Source: OCS116 sp051531935 (GTDB lineage Bacteria > Pseudomonadota > Alphaproteobacteria > Rhizobiales > OSC116). Taken from it: a stretch of 64,000 nt of DNA. Of this stretch, positions 37,206 through 45,490 are shown piece by piece; the stretch's first letter is position 1; every line of letters starts with the position of its first letter. The stretch lies in the NCBI GenBank assembly GCA_051531935.1, contig JAOPTR010000016.1, positions 124,001 through 188,000 of the forward strand. The letters run 5' to 3'. Made by a program: the position numbers and the translations under genes. The notes beneath the pieces are model-generated. The model searched no databases and was not told the DNA's origin. It saw nothing but the letters and a program-made list of their open reading frames with translations.

Positions 37206-37533
37206 CTCCAATCAAGATATAACTTCAAAATATGAACTTGCCGATTATTCTTAACAGATTTTTCGATATGATAAAATAAAAATCCTCCATCAAGACAAAC
37301 TATATACCGCAAACAGTAAATACACCTGGTTATGCTAACAAACCAAGCATTGATGAATGTTATATTTGGCGATTATTCATTAACCAATGGTCATTGATCA
37401 CACTCAGCTAAAAGATACGGCGCCCCTTTACATCACATGTAAAAAATGCAATTCTACATATGATGTAAAGAATATGTTCGTTTTCGATATATCCTTCTCA
37501 AGGCATTTGCCCAATAAATATTCCGAGGAAATT
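37206..37533. other. divergent promoter region between regulator and dehydratase
   Basis: A 328-bp gap, AT-rich, with the motif TTTCGATATGATAAAA at 37261-37276 that repeats half of the 34550 palindrome. An open frame extends the dehydratase 49 codons upstream from 37387, but those residues are unlike enolase-family N-termini. Confidence 0.4.
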
Positions 37534-38706
37534 ATGAAAATTACAGGTATAGAAACAATTGTGGTTAATGCAATTCACCGAAACTGGATATTTGTAAAAG
37601 TACTAACGAACCAACCTGGTCTTTACGGATGGGGGGAAGCCACTTTAGAGTGGAAGACCAAGGGCGTATTAGGTGTCATTGAAGATTTAAAGCCGTTTGT
37701 AATTGGTCAAAACCCAATGAATATCGAATATTTGTTTAGTCGGATGACACAATTTAGTTTTTGGCCATTAGGTTCAATAGGACTTACCGCAGTCTCAGCA
37801 ATTGATCAGGCGCTTTGGGATATTAAATCAAAAGATTTAGGCATACCAGCTTGGCAACTTTTGGGTGGCCAAGTACGTGATAAGGTTCGTGTATATACCC
37901 ATCTAAAACGCGGCGCGATTAGTGCTCAAATTGATCCAAAAAACATTGAAGCTTATTGCGATGCGGTTGAGGATACGGTTTCAATGGGCTACAATGCCAT
38001 CAAATTAGGAATGATCCCATATACTGGCTATGAAGCGCCTCTCCAAGAAGTACGGCATATTGAAAAATTAGCTACCGCCATTAGAGAACGTGTAGGTAAT
38101 GCAGTTGACATTATGACCGATTTTCACGGCAGGCCACAATCTGTGGCTGCCGCTAAAGCTTATATTGATGTAATCGCTCCAATTAAACCTTTATTCATTG
38201 AAGAACCCATCCAACCTGGGAACACACCAGCATTGGCGGAGCTTGCTCAGCAGGTAGATTGCCCTCTTGCCACAGGAGAAAGATTACTCACAACACGTGA
38301 ATTCGCTGAGGTTGCCCACACCTGTGCTGTAACCTATATCCAACCCGATTTATGCCATTGCGGCGGCCTAACAGCTGGCAAAAAAATTGCCGCCATTGCC
38401 GAAGCAGCAGGTATAGGTATCATGCCACATAACCCAATGGGGCCAGTTGCAGGGGCGATTGCATTGCATTTTGATGTAGCTACCCCAAATTTTGTAATTC
38501 AAGAAGAGGCGGTTGGTTTGGTGCCATGGTTTGACGAAATTTTCGATCACCCCATGCATTTAAAAGACGGATATTGGCCTGTACCACAAAAGGTCGGTTT
38601 CGGATTAGAAATAAATGAAGAAGCCGTGAAAAAATATCCCTATGCACCTGAGAAAATACCCGCACTAGATGCAATATTGAGTGACGGCACCATTGCCAAT
38701 TGGTAG
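37534..38706 (+). CDS. mandelate racemase/enolase superfamily sugar-acid dehydratase (galactonate dehydratase-like)
   Basis: A 390-aa enzyme. Metal ligands appear as Asp196 in MTDFHGR, Glu223 in FIEEP and Glu249 in TGERL; His198 and His299 (IMPHNPMGP) are the likely acid/base residues, as in D-galactonate dehydratase. The family dehydrates aldonates to 2-keto-3-deoxy acids; an arabinonate or galactonate is plausible in this setting but unproven. The ATG at 37534, with GAGGAA three bases upstream, matches the family N-terminus MKITGIET. The gene precedes a GntR regulator by 98 bases. Confidence 0.85.
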   Translation: MKITGIETIVVNAIHRNWIFVKVLTNQPGLYGWGEATLEWKTKGVLGVIEDLKPFVIGQNPMNIEYLFSRMTQFSFWPLGSIGLTAVSAIDQALWDIKSKDLGIPAWQLLGGQVRDKVRVYTHLKRGAISAQIDPKNIEAYCDAVEDTVSMGYNAIKLGMIPYTGYEAPLQEVRHIEKLATAIRERVGNAVDIMTDFHGRPQSVAAAKAYIDVIAPIKPLFIEEPIQPGNTPALAELAQQVDCPLATGERLLTTREFAEVAHTCAVTYIQPDLCHCGGLTAGKKIAAIAEAAGIGIMPHNPMGPVAGAIALHFDVATPNFVIQEEAVGLVPWFDEIFDHPMHLKDGYWPVPQKVGFGLEINEEAVKKYPYAPEKIPALDAILSDGTIANW

Positions 38707-38742
38707 ATTTGGTAATTTCAATCTATTTACAAATAGAAGCGT

Positions 38743-38758
38743 TCGATATAATTTCGTG
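38743..38758. promoter_or_regulatory. TTCGATAT-type motif before the GntR gene
   Basis: GTTCGATATAATTTCG sits 47 bases upstream of the GntR start and shares TTCGATAT with the sites at 34549 and 37262. Confidence 0.3.
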
Positions 38759-38804
38759 AGTATATTTAAACAAGTGGTCTCTTTACAAAAAATGAGGTTT
38801 ATAG

Positions 38805-39581
38805 GTGAACGATAAAGCTACAACTCGCACCAAGTCTTTTAAAATAGAACTTCCAGCGGAGTTCATATCATCGTTGCCGACTGGAATTGCTAAAGACACT
38901 GTAAATATCTTGGGCCAGAGAATTGCTAACGATATTTATTCGCCTGATGAAATAATGCCTACCGAGCCCGAACTTGCGGCATCTCTTAGCGTGAGCCGCA
39001 CCACTATTCGCGACGCCATTAAGGTACTTTCTGGAATGGGGCTAGTACGCACTGCGAGGCGCTATGGCACAAGGGTTAGGCCTGTAAAGGAATGGAACCT
39101 ACTAGATAGTGATCTAGTGGGTTGGCATAATTTAAACCACCCCCGAATCAAACGGATGTATTCGGAAACAACTGAGCTACGAACCATTATCGAACCAGCT
39201 GCCGCCGCACTTGCAGCACAAAGAGCAAGTGAATTACAAATTCAAAAAATTGAAAACGCAGCCCATGCCATTCATTATGCTGAAGGTAACCTTCAAACAC
39301 TTTTTAATGCAGATTGCCAATTCCACATTACGCTTCTTGACGCGACCCAGAATGATGTAATTCATCAAATGCGCCAAATAATTTTGACAATGTTGAGAAT
39401 TTCGTACGAATTTGGGGTAATGGAAGGTAATACCGAAGAAATAAACAGCGAGATTCATATCCTCCTTGCAAAAGCCATTAGAGCCAGACAACCAGATGAA
39501 GCTCAGAATTTAATGGCAAGAATGTTAGAGCAAAATCAAAAAATAGCTGCTGATTATTGGATCTCAATGGATATAGCCTGA
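38805..39581 (+). CDS. FadR-subfamily GntR transcriptional regulator
   Basis: A 258-aa regulator starting at GTG with GAGG seven bases upstream. The N-terminal winged helix (about 28-95; MPTEPELAASLSVSRTTIRDAIKVL) is followed by an all-helical FCD domain (about 115-250) with metal/ligand histidines (e.g. QFHITLLD). FCD regulators usually sense sugar acids or other carboxylates; the dehydratase upstream suggests an aldonate effector. Confidence 0.9.
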   Translation: MNDKATTRTKSFKIELPAEFISSLPTGIAKDTVNILGQRIANDIYSPDEIMPTEPELAASLSVSRTTIRDAIKVLSGMGLVRTARRYGTRVRPVKEWNLLDSDLVGWHNLNHPRIKRMYSETTELRTIIEPAAAALAAQRASELQIQKIENAAHAIHYAEGNLQTLFNADCQFHITLLDATQNDVIHQMRQIILTMLRISYEFGVMEGNTEEINSEIHILLAKAIRARQPDEAQNLMARMLEQNQKIAADYWISMDIA

Positions 39582-39726
39582 AACAACGCTTGTCGGAGAA
39601 GTTTTAATAGTTGAGTTTGTGCCAAATGTTGAGTTTGGTAGCCCTGAATGCAATCACCTTTTCATACATCCGTTACTTGATGGTAGTGGGCTTATCGCGC
39701 GACTCGTGAAGGACAGGCAGGAGTAG
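39580..39726 (+). pseudogene. short remnant, possibly GNAT acetyltransferase
   Basis: A 48-codon open stretch reads VGEVLIVEFVPNVEFGSP, then HLFIHPLLDGSGLIARLV and a stop. The xxVHPxxxGxGLxxxLV pattern recalls the acetyl-CoA site of GNAT enzymes, but there is no start and no N-terminal part. The rest of the 350-bp gap to 39931 shows nothing recognisable. Confidence 0.25.
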
Positions 39727-39931
39727 CTATATTTCAATAGATTCCATAATCAAAGGAGAAAACAGTCAGCATTAGGCTGGAAAACCCCTCTGGCTTTTGA
39801 ACAAATCGCTGATTAAATGAATACAAGGAGCAGTACGAAAGAGGGACACGACCAATTAATTGGACTATTTGTATTTCAAAGCAAAGTGACACTATCAACT
39901 AAAGTAACCACGTATACTAAATATTACGATT

Positions 39932-41614
39932 TTAAGATACTGCAATTTTCAATAAAAACTCATCGATTGAATTATTTAAATCGCCTATCTGAACGGACAT
40001 TTGATTTGAGATGTCCGCCACATTTGTAGCGGAAGAACTTGTATCACCGATAGATACTGAGATGCCAACCATATTGCTTGCCATTTCTTGCGTTCCGTTT
40101 GAAGCACTAGCAACATTTTCACTAATTTCCACGGTAGCTCTATTTTGTTCCGCAACTGATATGCTAACGGCATTAGTGAAATTATTGACGTCTTTCATAA
40201 TTTCACTAATTTCTGCAATTCCTTTAACGGCTTCACTGGTTGAAGATTGAATGTCAGTGACTTGGAGTGAAATTTCTTCCGTGGCCTTGGCAGTTTGATT
40301 GGCTAATGACTTAACCTCTGTTGCAACGACTGCAAAACCTTTGCCCATTTCACCAGCGCGTGCTGCTTCAATTGTGGCATTGAGTGCTAATAAATTGGTT
40401 TGTTCGGCTATGCCTTGAATTAATGAAACAACATCACCAATGCTTTGGCTTTTTTGCGCTAAACTAATAATTTGATTATTAGTAATTTCGGTTGTATCTG
40501 ATGCTTTTTGAACAATGCTGTTGGTTTGATCAATTTGGCGAGTGATTTCAGAAATTGAAGATGATAATTCTTCGGCTGCTGATGCCACAGTACTGACATT
40601 TGTTGAAGCTTCTTCTGATGCGTTTGATGCTGTTTTAGCTTGTTCAGAGGCTGCATATGACATGTCTGAGAGTGCATCCGCAGTTGCCTTCATATCACTG
40701 CTGTTACTGATTACATTTTCTAGACTTAAAGAGACTGTCGCACGGAATTTTTCGATGAGTTTATTGTTATATGTTTGGCGGTCAAACGCTAATTTATTAC
40801 TCTGTTCCTTTTCCGCTTCAAGTGACAATTGAGCGATTGCAGACAAACGAAATTTCTCAATTGATTTAGCCATGCCGCCGATTTCATCCAATCTATCTTG
40901 ATCGTCAATTTCTGTTGCCACGTCCCCACGAGAAAGACGATCTATTGATGTGGTTAAATTGGTAATTGGAATAACAATTGAGTTTATTAAGCGAAAAGCA
41001 ACCAAGAAGACAACAAAAAACAAACTTAAACTAGTTGAAAGAGAAAACTTAAGCCCTTGCCAAAAAGGTGCCATTACATCCTCAACATAATAACCCGTGC
41101 CAACAACAAAATCCCATGGTTCAAAATATTGAATGTATGAAAGTTTATCGGTTGGGCTATCAGCACCAGGTTTTTCCCACATATAATTCACAAAACCATT
41201 GCCCGAGGTCGTTGCAACCTTGGTGAATTCTCTAAATACATACAGACCGTCAGGATCCTGTAAACCAGACAAATCTTTTTCATTTAAGCTTGGCTTAATA
41301 GGATGCATAATCATTTTATTTGTTGAGTCATTAATCCAAATATAACCCAAATCATTTAAACCAAAACGTTGCTGAGATATAATGTGAATGGCATTAGATT
41401 TGGCCTGTTCTTCGGATATCTCACCAGATTTATATGCTTCATGGCTGGCTTTGATTATAGATATTGATTGTTCAACAATAGGCATGATAGCTTGTTTGTT
41501 GACATCTTTGCGAACGTGATATTCTCCATAAAAATTGTAGCCCAACGAGGTGAAAAAGATGAGACTGAAAAGAAATAGGAGTGAAAAAAGTTTGGATTTT
41601 ATTGAGTTAAACAT
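39932..41614 (-). CDS. methyl-accepting chemotaxis protein with Cache sensor
   Basis: A 560-aa chemoreceptor. An N-terminal helix (about 10-26), a periplasmic single Cache domain (about 35-185; IWINDSTNKMIMHP, FEPWDFVVGTGYYVEDV), a second helix (about 190-212), HAMP (about 213-265), then a long coiled signalling domain whose hairpin tip is LIQGIAEQTNLLALNATIEAARAGE-like. Such Cache domains often sense small organic acids. Its position at the end of the arabinose module may mean chemotaxis to related compounds, but this is inference. Confidence 0.92.
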   Translation of the reverse strand: MFNSIKSKLFSLLFLFSLIFFTSLGYNFYGEYHVRKDVNKQAIMPIVEQSISIIKASHEAYKSGEISEEQAKSNAIHIISQQRFGLNDLGYIWINDSTNKMIMHPIKPSLNEKDLSGLQDPDGLYVFREFTKVATTSGNGFVNYMWEKPGADSPTDKLSYIQYFEPWDFVVGTGYYVEDVMAPFWQGLKFSLSTSLSLFFVVFLVAFRLINSIVIPITNLTTSIDRLSRGDVATEIDDQDRLDEIGGMAKSIEKFRLSAIAQLSLEAEKEQSNKLAFDRQTYNNKLIEKFRATVSLSLENVISNSSDMKATADALSDMSYAASEQAKTASNASEEASTNVSTVASAAEELSSSISEITRQIDQTNSIVQKASDTTEITNNQIISLAQKSQSIGDVVSLIQGIAEQTNLLALNATIEAARAGEMGKGFAVVATEVKSLANQTAKATEEISLQVTDIQSSTSEAVKGIAEISEIMKDVNNFTNAVSISVAEQNRATVEISENVASASNGTQEMASNMVGISVSIGDTSSSATNVADISNQMSVQIGDLNNSIDEFLLKIAVS

Positions 41615-42176
41615 GTCGATTGCCCCATTGTGTTTCGTTAACCTAATTAATTAGGTAAAATTAATTAATAAACAATGATCATCGGATTTTATTGATATAA
41701 GTCATATAGTTAGATAAAATACAAATTAGACTGTGGAATTTTCTTTTTTACTTAAAATACTCAAACTAGTTTATATTATTTAAATTTTAGACAGGAGTTA
41801 TTTGAAAATATTAACTATTAAAATTTCTTTTAGTATGCTATTTTTATTCACTTAGAGACCAATGACAAAAGTAAAGTCACAAAACCGAACATTTTTGCCT
41901 CCTAATCTACACTTAAATATGAAGAATCACTTGTTAGCGGCCCCTATTTTTTTAATATGACAGGTCAATTTCGAACACCAACATTGATTTGCTTTCAAGT
42001 GCCTACTCACAAAAGACTTATATACACCCTTTTTGACTTCATAAAGAATTACACATAAGTCGTTAAAGTAGTCGTCAATAATTGTGATCATCCGTTTGGC
42101 TCCCCAGATACAATTGCGTTTTTTTCAGTTGAAAATAAACACATAATTAATCGTAAAACTCGGGACAAACTAATCA
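41615..42176. other. 560-bp noncoding stretch
   Basis: AT-rich with many stops in every frame. I see no gene, transposase signature or clear RNA. It leads into a series of broken genes. Confidence 0.4.
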
Positions 42177-42430
42177 TCATTTGACACGGAGGTCAGTAAC
42201 GGGGTCGAAAAAGTGACACCCATCAGTTTGAACACCTAATGTTATAACGTCTCCAGGCTTCGCTTGAATTCGATCGCGGAACACACCAACTATACTGCCT
42301 TCAGTTAAAGAAAAAATAACTCGAGTTTCCTACCCCATAGGCTCTACCAGATTTACTTCGGCGGAAATACCCTCACCACCAATCAATATATGTTCTGGTC
42401 GTAAGTATTTCCGAAGTGGTGCGCCATACC
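42177..42430 (-). pseudogene. C-terminal remnant of a UgpC/MsmK-type sugar ABC ATPase
   Basis: The minus strand reads LRPEHILIGGEGISAEV, NLVEPMG, a TAG, then ETRVIFSLTEGSIV, FRDRIQAKPGD and HFFDPVTDLRVK with a stop. This is the TOBE/MalK-type regulatory end of CUT1 sugar importer ATPases (compare the usual RPEH, VELVEPLGSE and HLFDPETG). The ATPase domain is missing and there is an in-frame stop. It shows that a second sugar transporter once lay here. Confidence 0.8.
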
Positions 42431-42554
42431 TCCAAGCTCTTTATCCGTTATTAGTTGAATTGTCGCGTTCAAAATTATAGTTTTACGATTTGACATTAAC
42501 ATTGGCTCAAAACTCTACAGTTGAAGATTTCTAATCTACTAATATGAAAACAAT

Positions 42555-42897
42555 ATGTCACAAAAAATTACTAGTTCCCCCAACGTTGCCGAATTAAGAA
42601 ATAACGGGATATTCGTAAATTTCTATCGTTGAACCTGGCCGAATTGCATTTGTATCTGGACAAGTTGAATGTAGCAAAGAGAATAAAACAATTCCCTCTG
42701 ATATTATTGAACAAGCAAAATTAGCAGTTGCAAATTGCAAAGCAACTTTAGATGCACTTGGTGCAAAACCAGATGATACTGCAATTTTACGCTGCTAGGT
42801 AACCAATTTGACTTCAGAATTGTTGGAAAAGATATTTCCACCAGTCATTGAAATGTCTGACGGAGCTATGCCGCGCATTACAGGTAAGTGGATATAG
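42555..42897 (+). pseudogene. RidA (YjgF/YER057c/UK114) family remnant
   Basis: An ATG at 42555 opens MSQKITSSPNVAELRNN and stops after 25 codons; in another frame VEPGRIAFVSGQVE continues through QAKLAVANCKATLDALGA, a TAG, and then VTNLTSELLEKIFPP and a stop. The FVSGQV and NxxATLxxxGA motifs identify the Rid family, whose active members hydrolyse reactive enamines. At least one frameshift and one stop make it nonfunctional. Confidence 0.78.
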
Positions 42898-43284
42898 AAA
42901 TTACCCATAACTTTTCTACGATACAAATACGATACACAGCTTTATCAATACTAATAATATCAGATAGTTACCTTATAAATCAGCACCATCGATCATCGGG
43001 GCTACAGAGAATCGCCTGTTAATAGTAAAAGGTGAGATCTGTTTTTTATCGAGAGTTTTTTTGGTGTTTTTGATTTTAATTTTTTGTTGATTTTGTGACA
43101 TTTAGTGGCAATAATTGTTATTTTGATTAGTTAATGGGTACTATACTGGTACTTTTTTTAAAGTGCCAGTTCCATATTCAATTATTAGCGTTGACGGTTT
43201 AATTTACTGAATTGTCCATGATATAATAGATAGGTTGGCACATCACGATTATAATTCGAAATTCAATTATAAGGTCTTAATGAG
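42898..43284. other. noncoding region with the distal dusA remnant
   Basis: Contains GATACA-type short repeats (42920-42936), the dusA junction at 42961-43040 and then about 240 bp of T-rich DNA. If the island model holds, the part after 43040 is the ancestral upstream region of dusA. Confidence 0.45.
42961..43040 (-). repeat. displaced dusA 5'-end copy (putative attR of distal element)
   Basis: On the minus strand 43039-42980 translates to ISPFTINRRFSVAPMIDGADL and a stop, nearly the N-terminus of the intact DusA (ISPYTVDRRFSVAPMIDW). Bases 42988-43030 match 24288-24330 at 34 of 43 positions without a gap. The preceding 42961-42987 is not dusA but matches 26922-26948 (21 of 27), as expected for a shared element end. 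Confidence 0.78.
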
Positions 43285-44238
43285 TTACATCCGCGCCATA
43301 TAGTTTTTTGCACGGAAACGATGCCAGAATATCAGGGTTCTTATCAGGATTAGCGTCAACACTACGCGCCCGGCAAACATCACCCAAAAATCACCTCCAA
43401 TTGCGACCATAAGGGCGGTATCTTCGATTAATCCGTGGCAAAGAGATAACCAACATAGTGCATAATATTTTGCCTCACGTGAAATTGTCGGGTCGTTACC
43501 TTGTGCAATAATGAGCCCACCACCATAGGCAAGGCCTAATAAAATACCTGCTGTCGTGATAGATGCAACTGATGGATCAAGTCCAGACAGGCGCATAACT
43601 GGTGCAAACAGGCGATTAATCATGGCAGTTACGCCAAATCTACTAAACACATCCATCATAATCAGAAGCCCGATCAAAATCGCAAACACAACAGCCATGC
43701 CTTTGAGGCTTGAAATTGCCCATTGCCAATGACCAGCATCAGTGCTTACAAATTGGCTGAGGTTATCCAATGATTGAGACTGAGAGAGAAACCCTGTAGT
43801 CCTACTAACGACATCAATCAGAAACGCTGCAAGGCAAGCTGTAAACAGGCGTAAAAATGTTGTCCCCCAAAATGACCCACCTGCCCTGCGTACAATTGCT
43901 TGTTCAATAGGAATGGCGTGAGTGATCAACATAATCACGCAAATCGAGGTGATCTGCGCGGCAGTCAGTTCGTGCCCTATCAACACTGGTAAAGTTGCGA
44001 TTGCGCCATATAAGCCTGTAAGAATCGAAGTTAAACAGACAATCGCAGCTTCTGGCGGAAGATTGAGCAGTGCCATTATGGGGCGCAGGATGGGGCTGAG
44101 CCACTCGATAACGCCATAGGCTTCTGCAACTCTCATCAAAATCATTATTGGAACCATAATACGTGCAATCTCCCAGAACGTATTGAGGCTCCGCTGGCAT
44201 AGATCATGTAAGTAAGTTGGCATTGTTTTAGGTTTCAT
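43285..44238 (-). CDS. nucleoside-recognition (Gate) domain membrane protein
   Basis: A 317-aa protein with about eight hydrophobic helices and two gate-like halves (FWEIARIMVPIMILMRV and MAVVFAILIGLLIMMDVF; GLAYGGGLIIAQ; HGLIEDTALMVAIGGD). Family members are predicted transporters related to spore maturation and nucleoside-recognition proteins; the substrate is unknown. The ATG at 44238 is chosen because the longer frame to 44397 would overlap the divergent Lrp gene. Likely regulated by that Lrp protein. Confidence 0.82.
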   Translation of the reverse strand: MKPKTMPTYLHDLCQRSLNTFWEIARIMVPIMILMRVAEAYGVIEWLSPILRPIMALLNLPPEAAIVCLTSILTGLYGAIATLPVLIGHELTAAQITSICVIMLITHAIPIEQAIVRRAGGSFWGTTFLRLFTACLAAFLIDVVSRTTGFLSQSQSLDNLSQFVSTDAGHWQWAISSLKGMAVVFAILIGLLIMMDVFSRFGVTAMINRLFAPVMRLSGLDPSVASITTAGILLGLAYGGGLIIAQGNDPTISREAKYYALCWLSLCHGLIEDTALMVAIGGDFWVMFAGRVVLTLILIRTLIFWHRFRAKNYMARM

Positions 44239-44280
44239 ATATGAGGTTCCATCCTTAAATACTGCTCGCCAATATCTCAC

Positions 44281-44307
44281 TATTCGATTGAAATGGGTGA
44301 TCGAATA
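44281..44307. promoter_or_regulatory. palindrome in the Lrp/Gate intergenic region
   Basis: TATTCGAT (44281-44288) and ATCGAATA (44300-44307) form a perfect 8-bp inverted repeat with an 11-base spacer; a second pair ATGTTA/TAACAT (44307-44312, 44332-44337) follows towards the lrp-like start. Candidate Lrp-type operator. Confidence 0.5.
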
Positions 44308-44355
44308 TGTTAAAATTATGCAATAAAATTCTAACATAATGAAATTATTAAGTAC

Positions 44356-44802
44356 ATGGATGACATAGATCGAAAAATACTGAATTACCTGCAGCAAGAC
44401 GCATCGATTCGGAATGTAGATTTAGCAGATCGCGTTGGCCTTGCGCCTTCAAGTTGCTTGCGCCGTGTGCGCATTCTCTGGAAGAGTGGAATCATCACAC
44501 GATCTATTATTCTGACCGACGGCGAGAAGATGGGAAGACATGTTAAGGCTATTGTAAGCGTCAAGCTTGTCGATCACGGCAATGATGCGCGCGAAGACTG
44601 GTTGGTATTGCTTGCAGAGGAACGCGCGGTGTCACAAGTTTATTCAGTATCTGGCGAGATGGATGCCGTTGTCATACTAACATTAGAAAATATGAAAGAA
44701 TTCCATGAACTCAGCCAAAACCTATTTGCAGGCAACTCAAATGTGTTTCAATTTGTTACGCAATTTGTTCTTGAAGAGCTAAAATTTGATATAGCTCACT
44801 GA
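44356..44802 (+). CDS. Lrp/AsnC family transcriptional regulator
   Basis: A 148-aa regulator: N-terminal HTH (about 1-60; MDDIDRKILNYLQQDASI, VGLAPSSCLRRVRIL) and a C-terminal RAM ligand-binding domain with VYSVSGEMDAVVIL. Lrp proteins often sense amino acids and control adjacent divergent exporters, which fits the Gate-domain gene. Confidence 0.92.
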   Translation: MDDIDRKILNYLQQDASIRNVDLADRVGLAPSSCLRRVRILWKSGIITRSIILTDGEKMGRHVKAIVSVKLVDHGNDAREDWLVLLAEERAVSQVYSVSGEMDAVVILTLENMKEFHELSQNLFAGNSNVFQFVTQFVLEELKFDIAH

Positions 44803-44893
44803 ATTAGTGATTGGAAGTTATTTAATTAGTTCAGTTGGATAGAATTTTATTTCCATCAACCATTCGAGAAACTCTTTAATTAGATTAGACAAG

Positions 44894-44919
44894 CCGCCCA
44901 ATCATTTCTGATTGAGCGG
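44894..44919 (-). terminator. GAAA-tetraloop hairpin after the SnoaL-like gene
   Basis: On the minus strand CCGCTCAATCA-GAAA-TGATTGGGCGG gives an 11-bp stem (one G-U) capped by a GAAA tetraloop, 12 bases past the stop. The T-run is poor. It can also form on the plus strand after the Lrp gene. Confidence 0.5.
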
Positions 44920-44931
44920 TGAAATACATAA

Positions 44932-45405
44932 TTATTTGTTCAATAACTCGCTACCGTGCGGATTATCAATCACCATCAACCACTCACCATTTAGCTGCTT
45001 ACGCAATACGGCTACAGACAGACCGCTTTGCTCGATCACTTGTCCATCAGGGGTTTTGCCAGCCATATTCCAAGGGGAAATGTGCAAAGCTGTGTCGCCA
45101 GCAACAAATACCTGATGCCCGTCATATGTAAACTCAGGGTTCATCATAAAGGCACCTTGGAACATTTGCTTGATAGTGTCGCTATCAGTTATTGCTGCAT
45201 TCGGTTCAAACACGATTGCGGCCGTTTCTTCATAGCTATTCATCACATCGTCAATTTTTTTGTTTTGAAATGCTGATGTCATATTCTCAATAACGGCAAG
45301 TACTTTTTGTTCTTCGGTCATAGTTTTGCTTTCTTCTGAGGTTGCGATTGTGGTCATCATTATGCTGCTCACGATCAAGGGTAAAAAGTATTTTGAAATT
45401 TTCAT
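44932..45405 (-). CDS. secreted SnoaL/NTF2-like (SgcJ/EcaC-type) protein
   Basis: A 157-aa protein with a likely Sec signal (about 1-22). The mature part, with VLAVIENMTSAFQNKKIDDVMNSYEE-like helices and then WLMVIDNPHGSE, is a cone-shaped NTF2-like fold seen in ketosteroid isomerase-like proteins. No enzymatic role can be assigned. It lies 85 bases downstream of the sigma factor gene on the same strand and may be its target or partner. Confidence 0.72.
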   Translation of the reverse strand: MKISKYFLPLIVSSIMMTTIATSEESKTMTEEQKVLAVIENMTSAFQNKKIDDVMNSYEETAAIVFEPNAAITDSDTIKQMFQGAFMMNPEFTYDGHQVFVAGDTALHISPWNMAGKTPDGQVIEQSGLSVAVLRKQLNGEWLMVIDNPHGSELLNK

Positions 45406-45490
45406 CTTGGTTCTTTCGAGTTTAGAAAATTGCGCAAAGGAAAGCCTCCCATTTAAAGGATTAAAACGAAAAGCTATATTTTGCAGGTGG

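Noticed and set aside
37387..37533. In-frame N-terminal extension of the dehydratase with a CxxC-like pair
   Set aside because: The 49 residues have no counterpart in the enolase superfamily, while the ATG at 37534 has a strong GAGGAA ribosome site and the expected N-terminus.
41930..42110. Possible transposase fragment
   Set aside because: Short stretches translate to plausible peptides, but stops occur in every frame and no DDE or other transposase motif could be read.
44239..44397. Longer start for the Gate-domain protein
   Set aside because: It would overlap the divergent Lrp gene and its palindromic control region; the ATG at 44238 matches the start of the hydrophobic core better.
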